A DNA stretch of 64,000 bases from JBJEFI01 sp051873875 (GTDB lineage: Bacteria; Bacillota; Bacilli; Bacillales; Bacillaceae_G), in contig JBJEFI010000060.1 of NCBI GenBank assembly GCA_051873875.1, positions 55,809 through 119,808 of the forward strand, given 5' to 3'. The translations under genes were made by a program, and so were the position numbers. The notes below the pieces were generated by a model. It searched no databases, was not told the DNA's origin, and was given only the letters and a program-made list of their open reading frames with translations. Shown in pieces: positions 56,601 through 64,000 of this stretch (its first letter is position 1; each line of letters begins with the position of its first letter).

Positions 56601-57099
56601 CATTTAATAAATCTTGACTCGTTTCCACTAAAAGTAGGTCTACTCCACCTTTTAGTAATCCTAATGCTTGACGATAATAGTTATGGGTCAATGCTTCAAA
56701 TGTTGTCCCCCCTGTTACACTTAAAGACTTTGTCGTTGGACCGATGGCACCTGCTACAAAGATATCTGCTCTATTACATTCTTTCACGGCTTGCTTCGCT
56801 AGTTTTGCCGCTTCCATATTAATATCCATATCTAAGTGACCGAGGTTATATTCATCTAAAACGAGAGAAGTAGCACCGAACGTATTCGTTTCAATAATAT
56901 CTGCTCCTGCCTCAATATAGCTTTTATGAATATCAACAATGACATCTGGTCTTGTTAACACTAAATACTCATTACAGCCTTCGTATTCTTCCCCACCAAA
57001 ATCCGCCGCACTTAATCCTTTTTGTTGAATCATCGTCCCCATTGCGCCATCTAGCACTAAAATCCGTTCTTCTAATAATTGCTTCAATTGTTCCTTCAT
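53677..57099 (-). CDS. metH: Cobalamin-dependent methionine synthase
   Basis: 1140 residues. In order: homocysteine domain with zinc ligands (GLNCATG, IVGGCCGTTPAHI; 1-320), pterin domain (VGERTNVIGSRKF; 340-600), cobalamin cap and binding domain (DVHDIGKNLVDI, about 735; GLSGLLVKS), and a C-terminal AdoMet reactivation domain (VRVSFGYPACPNLEDQQ). All four modules are whole. It makes methionine from homocysteine and 5-methyl-THF and needs B12. B. subtilis uses MetE instead. Its ATG overlaps the yitJ stop (ATGA). Confidence 0.97.
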   Translation of the reverse strand: MKEQLKQLLEERILVLDGAMGTMIQQKGLSAADFGGEEYEGCNEYLVLTRPDVIVDIHKSYIEAGADIIETNTFGATSLVLDEYNLGHLDMDINMEAAKLAKQAVKECNRADIFVAGAIGPTTKSLSVTGGTTFEALTHNYYRQALGLLKGGVDLLLVETSQDLLNVKAAGIGIQQAFEQAEITVPIMISGTIEPMGTTLAGQTIEAFYLSVEHFNPISVGLNCATGPEFMRDHIRSLADLSETYISCYPNAGLPDEDGHYHESPKSLATKMQAFAKEGWVNIVGGCCGTTPAHIKALKEAVATCNPHKLTKRVGHGVSGLDSLLYTEDMRPLFVGERTNVIGSRKFKELIKAEKYDEAAEIARGQVKKNAHVIDVCMADPDRDEQKDMSLFLDQLTRKIKVPIMIDSTDEHVIEESLKQIQGKGIINSINLEEGEARFEKVVPIAKKFGAALVVGTIDEDGMGVTVAHKLRVAKRSYQLLTEKYGIRGDDLIFDPLVFPVGTGDEQYIGSAAATIEGIRVIKQTFPNALTILGVSNISFGLPPLGREVLNAVFLYHATKAGLDYAIVNTEKLERYASISEEERKLSENLLFYTSDETLERFTNFYRGKKRVEKEKNIALSLDERLAMYIIEGSKTGLHDDLQAALDEGRRPLDIINGPLMTGMDEVGRLFNNNELIVAEVLQSAEAMKAAVSYLEPFMEKRDDAKKGKVILATVKGDVHDIGKNLVDIIFSNNGFEVINLGINVRSDALIESIRKHNPDIIGLSGLLVKSAHQMVVTVEDFKEANITTPVLVGGAALTRKFTETRILPAYGEGTAIYAGDAMNGLDLANKLVSPIDKPKLIDKIRQRPIEEVKPPIVTPKKTIDRPVKKLQKADVYMPQSLNRIMLGNINISQVAPFINRRMLFSHHLGFKGNFDKKLQEKDEKAITLNEIVNELVAHADDYIKPKAIYQFFPAQSKGDTIYIYHPENKKEIIETFTFPRQQHGQQLCLADYLRPVGDEMDYVAFLSVTAGGNVREIAEQWKQEGDYLRCHALQSLALETAEGLAEMVHMLIRDKWGFSDPVTMSMTDRFKAKYQGIRVSFGYPACPNLEDQQKLFKLLRPEEIGVQLTEGFMMNPEASVTAMVFAHPEAKYFSVTEKE

Positions 57100-58931
57100 T
57101 TAAATCCAACTCCTATTTTATCTCGTGTTTCAATATACTGTAGTAAATTCTCACATAGTTCATAACGTAAAAATGGTGTTATTAAATAAATGCCATTAAA
57201 ATAACGTAAGGCAACATCTAGGAGTTGCTTTGAAATCTCTAATCCTTGTAAACTTGCTTCTTCAGGTGTACGTGCCAATTCCATACGCTTGCGCACCTCT
57301 TCACTTAAGGTAATGCCAGGTACTTCATAATGAAGATAATCAGCATTTCGCTTACTTACAAGTGGCATAATCCCAAGAAAAATTGGTTTATTTATGTGCC
57401 TTGTTGCTTCATATGTTTTAATAATCGTTTCTTCATCATAAATTGGCTGTGTTAAAAAATAATCAGCACCTGCATCAATTTTCTTTTCTAATCGTTTTAC
57501 AGCAGCATCAATATATTTCACATTCGGATTAAAGGCAGCACCAATGGAGAAACGAGTTGGTGTCTCCAATTTTTTCCCCGAATACATCATACCTTCATTC
57601 ATTCCTTTAATAAGACGAATCAATTCGATACTTGATACATCATAAACAGAAGTAGCACCAGGAAAATCTCCAATTCTAGCAGGATCCCCTGTAATAGCTA
57701 AAATATCATGAATACCTAAAGAAGATAATCCAAGTAAGTGAGATTGTAAGCCAATTAAATTCCGATCTCGACATGTTAAATGAGCAATAACAGGAATGTC
57801 GCTTTGCTTTAGTTGAGAGGCCATCGCAATATTAGAAATACGAGGTGAAGCTAATGAATTATCTGCCATCGTAATGGCTGTTGCTCCTGCTCGCTTCAAT
57901 GCTTTCGCTCCTTCAAAAAACTTTTTCGTATTTAAATTTTTCGGTGGATCTAATTCCACAATAACCGTTTGTTCTATTTGAACACGATTAACTATTTTAT
58001 GTTTCACATCTACTGACCGAATAATAATTCGTTCACTTTGTTTCCGCTTTTCTACCACTTTTGTTAAAGGGGGTACACATCCTTTAATTCCTCGCTTTAA
58101 TGACGCAATATGTAGTGGTGTTGTTCCACAACAACCACCAAGTAATCGTACACCTTGTTCGACAAATTGTTTCGCTGTGTCTTCAAAATAAGAGCCATCG
58201 CCCTCATATTGATATATACCATCTACATAACGAGGCATTGTTGCATTTGGATAGGCAGATAAAAAGCTATCTTCAACCATTGGGATATACTTTAACGCTT
58301 CTAACATATGTAACGGTCCTAAGCGACAGTTCATTCCAACTACATTCGCTCCAATTTCTCTTAACTCTTTTAAAACATTTTCTACATACGCACCACTTTG
58401 CATAACCCCAATTTCTTGGAAAGAAACTTGAGCAACTACATCAATATCACTTTGTGCGCGAATTAACTTCACAATATTTTTTAATTCTTGCTCATCGTAA
58501 AAGGTTTCAAATAATAAGCCATCTACGCCTTCTTCCATCAAAATTGTCGCTTGTTCAAGGAGCATATATTCTCGTTCCATTGCCGACATATTCACATTTC
58601 CCGGATGGTTTATTCCCCCAATGGTGCCTAAAATAATGGCATCTTCTCTAGCAGCTAATTTAGCATTTTTAACAGCTGCTACATTTAACTGCTTTACCCT
58701 TTCTTCCAACCCATATAAACGTAACTTTCCTTCATTCGCTCCATATGTATTCGTTTGAATCACATTTGCACCTGCTTCAATATATTGCTTATGAATATCA
58801 ATAATTTTTTCAGGGGCACTGCTGTTCAGTTCTTCAAAGCAACTTTGTCTCCCATAGGAATATAGCAAAGTTCCCATTGCTCCGTCTCCAATTACAACTT
58901 TCTTCTTTAAGGTTTCCACCAATTTCCCCAA
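57096..58931 (-). CDS. yitJ: Bifunctional homocysteine S-methyltransferase / methylenetetrahydrofolate reductase
   Basis: 611 residues. The N-terminal half (to about 300) is a homocysteine methyltransferase domain with zinc ligands GMNCRLG and LLGGCCGTTPLHI. The C-terminal half is MTHFR (ILAITGDPARIGDFPGATSVYD; GADYFLTQPIYD), which supplies 5-methyl-THF to MetH next door. TTG at 58931 was chosen: AAAGGTGG lies 9 bases upstream and the product then matches B. subtilis YitJ in length and start. No S-box is possible in its short leader. Confidence 0.92.
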   Translation of the reverse strand: MGKLVETLKKKVVIGDGAMGTLLYSYGRQSCFEELNSSAPEKIIDIHKQYIEAGANVIQTNTYGANEGKLRLYGLEERVKQLNVAAVKNAKLAAREDAIILGTIGGINHPGNVNMSAMEREYMLLEQATILMEEGVDGLLFETFYDEQELKNIVKLIRAQSDIDVVAQVSFQEIGVMQSGAYVENVLKELREIGANVVGMNCRLGPLHMLEALKYIPMVEDSFLSAYPNATMPRYVDGIYQYEGDGSYFEDTAKQFVEQGVRLLGGCCGTTPLHIASLKRGIKGCVPPLTKVVEKRKQSERIIIRSVDVKHKIVNRVQIEQTVIVELDPPKNLNTKKFFEGAKALKRAGATAITMADNSLASPRISNIAMASQLKQSDIPVIAHLTCRDRNLIGLQSHLLGLSSLGIHDILAITGDPARIGDFPGATSVYDVSSIELIRLIKGMNEGMMYSGKKLETPTRFSIGAAFNPNVKYIDAAVKRLEKKIDAGADYFLTQPIYDEETIIKTYEATRHINKPIFLGIMPLVSKRNADYLHYEVPGITLSEEVRKRMELARTPEEASLQGLEISKQLLDVALRYFNGIYLITPFLRYELCENLLQYIETRDKIGVGFK

Positions 58932-58998
58932 TGCCCTTTGCCACCTTTCCTTTGTGCCTATAAACAGAAACAAAATCTTCTTTTTAAGGTTTTTTCCT

Positions 58999-59027
58999 AT
59001 GATAACAACAATTATCTAAAAATTCAA
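58999..59027 (-). promoter_or_regulatory. Promoter of yitJ-metH
   Basis: Minus strand TTGAAT (59027-59022), exactly 17 bases, TATCAT (59004-58999). Start would be near 58992, leaving a leader of about 60 bases. Confidence 0.6.
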
Positions 59028-59121
59028 TCTATACTTTACCTATATAAAAGATTCGAATGTTTCACGCCACTCTTTTACTGTCTTTATTTCATCCCAAAAG
59101 TATAACTTATAACAAATCAGG

Positions 59122-59150
59122 CACAAAAAAACCTTCCATTACTGGAAGGT
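59122..59150 (-). terminator. Terminator after zur
   Basis: ACCTTCCA-GTAA-TGGAAGGT then TTTTTTTG on the minus strand. Confidence 0.88.
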
Positions 59151-59155
59151 CTTCT

Positions 59156-59566
59156 TTATTTGCATTTATCGCATTTTCCATATATTTCAAACTTATGTCC
59201 TGTAATTTCCAGGTCCCCGTATTCCTTCTTGATTGCATCCATCGGACAAACGTGAAGTGTCTTTGTTACCCCACATTCTAAACAAATAAAGTGGTGATGA
59301 TGATGATCAATCCCACAAGAAAAACGAAATTGTTTTTCTCCTTCTAATTCCGTTTGCTCTAAAATACCAATCTCAACAAATAAAGAAAGATTACGATAAA
59401 TCGTATCAAAGCTCAATGTTGGATATGCATCCTTCATTCGCTCTAATATGTCTTTAGCAGATAAATATTTATCTTCTTTCGCAAACAAAGCAATCATATC
59501 TGCTCGTTTTCCCGTATACTTATAGCCTTTATCTTTCATACGTTGCAACGCTTGTTCATAATTCAT
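59156..59566 (-). CDS. zur: Fur-family zinc regulator Zur
   Basis: 136 residues: winged helix (1-80, LSFDTIYRNLSLFVE as recognition helix) and dimer domain. DHHHHHFICLECG and the C-terminal CDKC plus the HVC region supply zinc ligands of the structural CxxC site. Zur rather than Fur or PerR is inferred from co-transcription with znuC-znuB. ATG at 59566, GTGAG upstream. Confidence 0.92.
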   Translation of the reverse strand: MNYEQALQRMKDKGYKYTGKRADMIALFAKEDKYLSAKDILERMKDAYPTLSFDTIYRNLSLFVEIGILEQTELEGEKQFRFSCGIDHHHHHFICLECGVTKTLHVCPMDAIKKEYGDLEITGHKFEIYGKCDKCK

Positions 59567-59578
59567 CTTTGCTCACCC

Positions 59579-60412
59579 TTATGCTGATCGTATTTTTCGT
59601 ATCATAATTGCTACTAGTAATAACAGAATGGCAATCATTACGATTGTTCCACCTGATGCAATATCAAAGTAATATGCAGCAATCATCCCACCTACAACAG
59701 AAATCTCTCCAAATAAAATAGAAAAGAAAATTGTTTGCTTAAATCCTCTTGAAATACGAATACTTGCTGCAACAGGCAGTGTCATTAGTGCGGATACTAA
59801 TAAAACCCCAACAATTCTCATCGATACTGAAATAACAAGTGCAACCATTAAAATAAAAATAAAGTGAAGCCATTTTGACTTTAATCCTGTCGCATTTGCA
59901 TACTCTTCATCAAAAGAAAGTAAAAATAATTCCTTAAATAACATAATCGTTATAAAAATAACAAAGATTGAAATAATGAAAATCGTAATAAAATCCTCTT
60001 TGCTAACCGCACTGACACTTCCAAATAAATAGGAAAATAAATCTGTATTAAATCCATCGGCTAAGGAAATAAAAATGACACCAATGCCAATCCCACCTGA
60101 TAAAATAATTGGAATCGCTAATTCTTGGTAAAATTTATACACACTTCGTAGCTTCTCAATAAATAATGCCCCAATCACCGAAAAAACTGTTCCCATATAA
60201 ATCGGGCTAATAATCGCTAAGGCAGGCGCTACTTTTTCCAATAACAATCCAAAGGCAATCCCAGATAATGCCACATGACTTAATGCATCTGCAATTAATG
60301 ACTGCCTACGAATAACAATAAATACACCTAGTAATGGTGCTATAATCCCAATTAAAACACCTGTAAATAATGCATTTCTTAAAAACTCAAATTGTAAAAA
60401 ATCGGCTATCAT
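59579..60412 (-). CDS. znuB: Zinc ABC transporter permease ZnuB
   Basis: 277 residues, ABC-3 family with about eight helices; GVLIGIIAPLLGVFIVIRRQS and LSHVALSGIAFG are the family blocks. Overlaps znuC by ATGA and is 12 bases before zur. No znuA binding protein gene is in this operon. Confidence 0.94.
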   Translation of the reverse strand: MIADFLQFEFLRNALFTGVLIGIIAPLLGVFIVIRRQSLIADALSHVALSGIAFGLLLEKVAPALAIISPIYMGTVFSVIGALFIEKLRSVYKFYQELAIPIILSGGIGIGVIFISLADGFNTDLFSYLFGSVSAVSKEDFITIFIISIFVIFITIMLFKELFLLSFDEEYANATGLKSKWLHFIFILMVALVISVSMRIVGVLLVSALMTLPVAASIRISRGFKQTIFFSILFGEISVVGGMIAAYYFDIASGGTIVMIAILLLLVAIMIRKIRSA

Positions 60413-61188
60413 TTTGCACCTCCTGGACAGTTGCTATGATCGTGATTATGTTCTAAGCGATGAACATGATGACCGTATACCTTTGATAAATCCTCTGTGG
60501 ATAATTTGTTGTATTCTTCTTTATTTCCATGAAAATGCAAGCACTTGTTCAAACAGGCTACATGACTAACCTTGTCCGAAATAACACCAATATCATGGGT
60601 TACTAACAATAACGTAATGCCATACTTTTTATTTAACGTTTCAAGCATGCTATAAAAGTTCTCTACATTTGAAGCATCTATCCCTACTGTAGGTTCGTCT
60701 AAAATAAGCAATTCTGGATCGCTAACAAGAGCCCTTGCAATAAAAACACGCTGTTGCTGACCACCAGAAAGCTCACCAATATTACAATTAATAAAATCTG
60801 ACATTCCAACTGCTTCAATTGCTTTTCTTACTTTTTCTTTATCTTGTTTTTTCATAAAATGAAAAACACCTAGTTTTGGCGTTAATCCCATTGCTACTAC
60901 TTCGTAAACCGTTGCAGGAAATCCCGAATTAAAACTATTTGCCTTCTGAGATACATAGCCAATCTTATACCAATCATTAAATTTACTAATGTCTTTCCCA
61001 AATAAGCGAATCGTCCCTGACTTTGGTGTTAAAATGCCTAATAAACACTTTAAAAGTGTTGATTTCCCTGATCCATTTGGTCCTACTAATCCTAAAAACG
61101 CTCCTTTTGGAACATTTAAGCTAATATGTTCAATTACATTTTTCCGTTCATAGCGAAATGTAATATCATCGATTTCAATTATATTCAC
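60409..61188 (-). CDS. znuC: Zinc ABC transporter ATP-binding protein ZnuC
   Basis: 259 residues: Walker A GPNGSGKST, signature [13 protein letters not shown], Walker B LLILDEPTVGID, switch THDIG. The C-terminus is His-rich (HHVHRLEHNHDHSNC), suggesting metal sensing. Starts with GTG at 61188, 9 bases after AGAGGAGG. First gene of znuC-znuB-zur. Confidence 0.95.
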   Translation of the reverse strand: MNIIEIDDITFRYERKNVIEHISLNVPKGAFLGLVGPNGSGKSTLLKCLLGILTPKSGTIRLFGKDISKFNDWYKIGYVSQKANSFNSGFPATVYEVVAMGLTPKLGVFHFMKKQDKEKVRKAIEAVGMSDFINCNIGELSGGQQQRVFIARALVSDPELLILDEPTVGIDASNVENFYSMLETLNKKYGITLLLVTHDIGVISDKVSHVACLNKCLHFHGNKEEYNKLSTEDLSKVYGHHVHRLEHNHDHSNCPGGAK

Positions 61189-61206
61189 TTGGAGTAACCT
61201 CCTCTT

Positions 61207-61265
61207 TCTGAATCATTCCGATTTAACTAGATTAGAATTATACCTTATTCCCTTTTATTTGTAAA
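61207..61265 (-). promoter_or_regulatory. znuC promoter with Zur-box-like site
   Basis: Minus strand TTTACA (61265-61260), 17 bases, TATAAT (61242-61237). Downstream TCGGAATGATTCAGA (61221-61207) agrees with the B. subtilis Zur box TCGTAATNATTACGA at 11 of 14 fixed positions. Self-regulation through zur is likely. Confidence 0.7.
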
Positions 61266-61267
61266 TG

Positions 61268-61295
61268 AAAAAGCCGACTAATGAATAGCCGACTT
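61268..61295 (-). terminator. Terminator at the end of the YitT gene
   Basis: AGTCGGCTA-TTCAT-TAGTCGGCT then TTTTTC on the minus strand, two G-U pairs. The stop codon of the YitT gene lies in the stem and the znuC -35 box begins right after. Confidence 0.7.
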
Positions 61296-62144
61296 GAATT
61301 TCGCTCCACGTGTTTCTTGTGTGTCCATAATCGTAATAAACGCATTCTCATCAATTTCATAAATAATGCTCTTTAACTTCATTACTTCTAAGCGCGTAAC
61401 AACTGCATAAATAACATCTTTTCGATTATTTGTATAGCCGCCTCGACCTGCTAATTTTGTCGTACCTCGACCAAGTCTATCTTGAATGGCATTTGAAATT
61501 TCTTCATAATAATCAGATACAATAATTGCAGCCTTCGTCTCATCCAACCCTTGAATAACTGTATCAATTGTTTTATAGGCGATATAATACGCCATAACCG
61601 AATACATTGCTTGTTCAATTCCAAACACTTGTGCAGCCACTGCAAAAATAAAGACATTAACAAACATTACAAGCTCGCCAACGGAAAATGGAATTCGCTT
61701 TGTTAATACAATCCCTAATATTTCCGTTCCATCTAATGAACCCCCATGTCGAATAACTACCCCAACACCTGCTCCAAGTAACAACCCTCCAAACACCGCT
61801 CCTAAAATCGGTTCCTTTACAAATGGGTCTACCCCATGTAGCAATGTTTCACTGATTGCCAAACTGATAATTCCAAAAATAGAAGATATCATAAATGTCT
61901 TCCCTATATGTTTATAGCCAAAATACATAAATGGAATATTTAATAGGACCACTAATATTGCAAAATTAAGTGGTGTTATGTAATCTAAAATCATCGAAAT
62001 CCCGATGATACCACCATCAATGATTTTATTTGGAATTAAAAATAATTCAATAGATGTTGCTGCCATTCCTGCCCCTAATACAATCATTAAGAAGCGATAA
62101 ATCAAACGTCCTATGCTCTCTTTCTTATGTTGCCTTTTGTTCAT
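61278..62144 (-). CDS. yqfU: YitT family membrane protein (YqfU)
   Basis: 288 residues: about five membrane helices (1-190, DUF161; [24 protein letters not shown]) and a C-terminal cytoplasmic DUF2179 domain ([25 protein letters not shown]). Function unknown; family thought to be transporters. ATG at 62144, GGGGAGAG 7 bases upstream. Its place beside zur-znu and yqfT matches Bacillus yqfU. Confidence 0.9.
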   Translation of the reverse strand: MNKRQHKKESIGRLIYRFLMIVLGAGMAATSIELFLIPNKIIDGGIIGISMILDYITPLNFAILVVLLNIPFMYFGYKHIGKTFMISSIFGIISLAISETLLHGVDPFVKEPILGAVFGGLLLGAGVGVVIRHGGSLDGTEILGIVLTKRIPFSVGELVMFVNVFIFAVAAQVFGIEQAMYSVMAYYIAYKTIDTVIQGLDETKAAIIVSDYYEEISNAIQDRLGRGTTKLAGRGGYTNNRKDVIYAVVTRLEVMKLKSIIYEIDENAFITIMDTQETRGAKFKSAIH

Positions 62145-62265
62145 CGAAAAACTCTCCCCTTGTAATTTTTAATTTCTATGTCTTTTTTTCACCATCCCTT
62201 AATATTTTAATTATATACTAGATTGCCCTTTCATGTCGTCCTAACATATTTTTGGAGGTGGAAAA

Positions 62266-62517
62266 ATGAAATTTATGAAAAGTATGGTAAACAAAAAAAT
62301 TAATAATATCACTGTTGAAGAACTACTTCAATATAGCGCTGAGTACGAAGTTGCCATTAATCACGAGCAAGCAGTAAAAATTGTTGCACTCATTCGAAGT
62401 GTCAAAGTTGATATTTACAATGATGCCCAGCGCCTTGATTTATTAAAAAGAGTTGCTCAAATTACGAGTCCTGCAACAGCTAAACAATTAAATGAGTTAT
62501 TCCAAAAATTTGGATAA
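62266..62517 (+). CDS. yqfT: YqfT family protein (DUF2624)
   Basis: 83 residues, helical, soluble. NNITVEELLQYSAEYEVAI and LLKRVAQITSPATAKQLNELF match DUF2624. GGAGGTGG 4 bases before ATG at 62266; a second ATG is 3 codons later. Function unknown. Its terminator has been split by an IS remnant. Confidence 0.87.
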   Translation: MKFMKSMVNKKINNITVEELLQYSAEYEVAINHEQAVKIVALIRSVKVDIYNDAQRLDLLKRVAQITSPATAKQLNELFQKFG

Positions 62518-62522
62518 AGATA

Positions 62523-62539
62523 GAAAAAGGAGTCACGCA
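62523..62539. terminator. Left arm of the yqfT/nfo terminator, split by the IS remnant
   Basis: AAAAAGGAGTCACGCA at this position and TCCGTGCTCCTTTTTT at 62818-62833 are complementary (13 pairs, one bulged T). Joined after removal of the insert they give a stem with a 4-base loop, a bidirectional terminator between yqfT and nfo. Confidence 0.8.
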
Positions 62540-62814
62540 TGAAGTGACCCCAAAAAGTTAGACATTGTTATTTCATTAAGCAGTTCGCATGGAATGAGTC
62601 CGATATTGTATCGAGCTCATTCCTTTTAATTTGACCTTAATTCGTTTTTGATTATAGTAATGAATATATTTTTCTAATTCCACTTTAAAATGGTCCATCC
62701 TCTCAAACTCTTGTATGTAAAGTAATTCTGATTTTAAGCGACCAAAGAAATTTTTGCTAAAAGAAAAGCACCTCCAATTATTAGTTTTTTGTCTAACAAT
62801 TGGGGTGCAGTTCA
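62540..62814 (-). mobile_element. Internally deleted IS3-family element (275 bp) with both ends
   Basis: Terminal inverted repeats: TGAAGTGACCCCAAAAAG (62540 on) and, from 62814 on the minus strand, TGAACTGCACCCCAATTG; both continue with TTAGACA. A 3-base direct repeat GCA flanks it (62537-62539 and 62815-62817), as expected for this family. Only the left end, a GGAGGTGCTTTT leader and the 3' end of orfB remain. It cannot move unaided. Confidence 0.9.
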
Positions 62815-62818
62815 GCAT
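62576..62818 (-). pseudogene. IS3-family transposase (OrfB) C-terminal remnant
   Basis: The reading frame has about 58 residues of OrfB C-terminus: NFFGRLKSELLYIQEFER, then EKYIHYYNQKRIKVKLKGM and the usual end. The catalytic DDE domain upstream, including the last Glu region (N-A-x-E), is lost by a deletion that joins it to the element's left end. The first ~22 residues are translated inverted repeat. Confidence 0.9.
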
Positions 62819-62836
62819 CCGTGCTCCTTTTTTCTT

Positions 62837-63730
62837 TTACCCTTTCATAATCTCTTCTAAAACATTTGGGTCAAATGTTTTACGGCGTAGCATCTCAATT
62901 TCATATTTATATGGTGGTTTTGCTTTTTTCTTATCTTCACCTACATAAGGTGTTTCTAAAATTTTAGGAATATCTGTAAAGCTTGGATGATGAACGATAT
63001 AATTAAGGGCATCAAAGCCAATCGTACCAAATCCAATATTCTCATGACGGTCTTTTTTTGCGCCACGTGGATTTTTACTATCGTTAATATGGAACACTTT
63101 AATTCGATCTACTCCGACGATTTTATCAAATTCTTCGATAACCCCATCAAAATCGTCAACAATGTTATAACCTGCATCGTTCGTGTGGCACGTATCAAAA
63201 CAAACTGATAGCTTTTCATTGTGAGTCACACCATCGATAATACGTGCTAGTTCTTCAAAGCTTCTCCCTAACTCAGATCCTTTTCCAGCCATTGTTTCAA
63301 GAGCAATTTGAACTTCTTGCTCCTTCGTTAATACTTCATTTAAACCTTTAATAATTTGGGCTAGCCCTGCTTCTTCCCCAGCTTTCACATGAGCACCTGG
63401 ATGGAGAACAATTTGTTTTGCTCCAATGGCTTCTGTACGTATGATTTCTTTACGCAAAAATTCTACACCTAACTCATATGTATCTGGATTTACAGAATTT
63501 CCTATATTAATAATATACGGAGCATGGACAACGATATCTGTAATGCCGTGTTCTTCCATATGTTTGCGTCCTGCTTCGATATTTAATTCTTCAATTGGTT
63601 TACGTCTTGTATTTTGAGGGGCACCTGTGTACACCATACATGCTGTTGCGCCATAAGAAGCTGCTTCTTTACTTGCTCCTAATAGCATATCTTTTCCACT
63701 CATGGAAACATGAGAACCTATTTTTAACAT
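62837..63730 (-). CDS. nfo: Endonuclease IV
   Basis: AP endonuclease that nicks DNA at abasic sites in base-excision repair; in Bacillus important in spores (yqfS). 297 residues, TIM barrel with three zinc ions: ligands in [46 protein letters not shown] and [11 protein letters not shown] at 63730 with GGAGATGATG upstream. Its natural terminator is interrupted by the IS remnant. Confidence 0.96.
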   Translation of the reverse strand: MLKIGSHVSMSGKDMLLGASKEAASYGATACMVYTGAPQNTRRKPIEELNIEAGRKHMEEHGITDIVVHAPYIINIGNSVNPDTYELGVEFLRKEIIRTEAIGAKQIVLHPGAHVKAGEEAGLAQIIKGLNEVLTKEQEVQIALETMAGKGSELGRSFEELARIIDGVTHNEKLSVCFDTCHTNDAGYNIVDDFDGVIEEFDKIVGVDRIKVFHINDSKNPRGAKKDRHENIGFGTIGFDALNYIVHHPSFTDIPKILETPYVGEDKKKAKPPYKYEIEMLRRKTFDPNVLEEIMKG

Positions 63731-63875
63731 CTACATCATCTCCTTTGCTTTTTTTATTTTACTATAACAACGAGAAGATGATAAGCAAACTGCTTAATTT
63801 TAATAAATAAAAACTGTACAACTAACTTTTATCTTGATGTGAAATTGAAAAAAACATTTTAAAAAATCCTGTCCT

Positions 63876-64000
63876 CTATCCCAACTTGTATCTAGATTTT
63901 AATTCCACTCGTGCTAATTTCGTTATGTGTTTAATAAAATCCGTCTTTGCATCTGTGTAGCCATCTCGGTCATGCTCATACTTTTTCTTTAACCCTATTT
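63876..64000 (-). CDS. C-terminal end of a GrpB/UPF0157-like protein (partial)
   Basis: About 41 codons in frame, entering from the right edge and ending with TAG at 63876. YEHDRDGYTDAKTDFIKHI resembles the C-terminal end of GrpB-family nucleotidyltransferase-fold proteins. It is followed by a basic tail KSRYKLG. The rest is outside the window. No terminator hairpin is evident in the 63731-63875 gap. Confidence 0.6.
   Translation of the reverse strand, partial: IGLKKKYEHDRDGYTDAKTDFIKHITKLARVELKSRYKLG

Noticed and set aside
1..64000. CRISPR arrays, prophage, restriction-modification or toxin-antitoxin systems
   Set aside because: No array of spaced repeats, phage gene, or defence gene pair was seen; the region is a conserved core chromosome segment.

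Overview
The window looks like a chromosomal segment of an AT-rich, endospore-forming member of the Bacillaceae. The evidence is a complete spoIIIA operon, a comG competence operon, Gram-positive ribosome binding sites (GGAGG-type) and a gene order that follows the B. subtilis yqh/yqg/yqf region. Several proteins (IspG, MntR, EF-P, SpoIIIAC) can be matched to Bacillus homologues from memory. I cannot name the species. No prophage, CRISPR array, rRNA gene or genomic island is visible. The only mobile DNA is one small internally deleted IS3-family remnant.

Layout. 1-1000: accBC, cut by the left edge. 1158-6534: spoIIIAH to spoIIIAA plus yqhV, the channel made during spore engulfment. 6700-8777: efp, an Xaa-Pro peptidase and aroQ. 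8926-11463: yqhQ, yqhP, mntR and a rhodanese. 11639-16821: lipM and the gcvT-gcvPA-gcvPB glycine cleavage operon, where LipM would supply the octanoyl group for GcvH. 16973-24161: yqhH/yqhG, yqzE, aroK and comGA-GG. 24538-33915: a cysteine-rich regulator, yqgY, a methyltransferase, yqgX, yqgW, an LTA synthase, glcK, yqgQ, a rhomboid protease, ldh and yqgN. 33975-35246: rpmG and a sugar nucleotidyltransferase. 35511-39881: pstSCAB-phoU behind a clear Pho box. 40187-44386: pbpA, yqgE and sodA. 44489-48403: efeUOB iron uptake behind a perfect Fur box. 48794-49054: tRNA-Asn/Met/Ser. 49222-53623: a Na/Pi transporter, a DUF1189 protein, a LysM-like protein and ispG. 53677-58931: yitJ-metH. 59156-61188: znuCB-zur. 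61278-64000: a YitT protein, yqfT, the IS remnant, nfo and the end of a GrpB-like gene.

Themes. Metal and phosphate homeostasis is dense here: MntR, Zur/ZnuBC, EfeUOB with a Fur box, Pst/PhoU with a Pho box, Na/Pi and SodA. One-carbon metabolism is also concentrated: glycine cleavage, YqgN, YitJ and MetH. Neither the gcv operon nor yitJ-metH shows the riboswitch that its B. subtilis counterpart carries.

I found no convincing undescribed multi-gene system. The best leads are small: an IS remnant sitting exactly in the loop of an ancestral bidirectional terminator; a spoIIIAD gene with no usual start codon at its conserved N-terminus; paired direct repeats plus a cre-like site upstream of ldh; palindromic operators at accB, mntR and the cysteine-rich regulator; and a tRNA-Ser with U73 and no encoded CCA.
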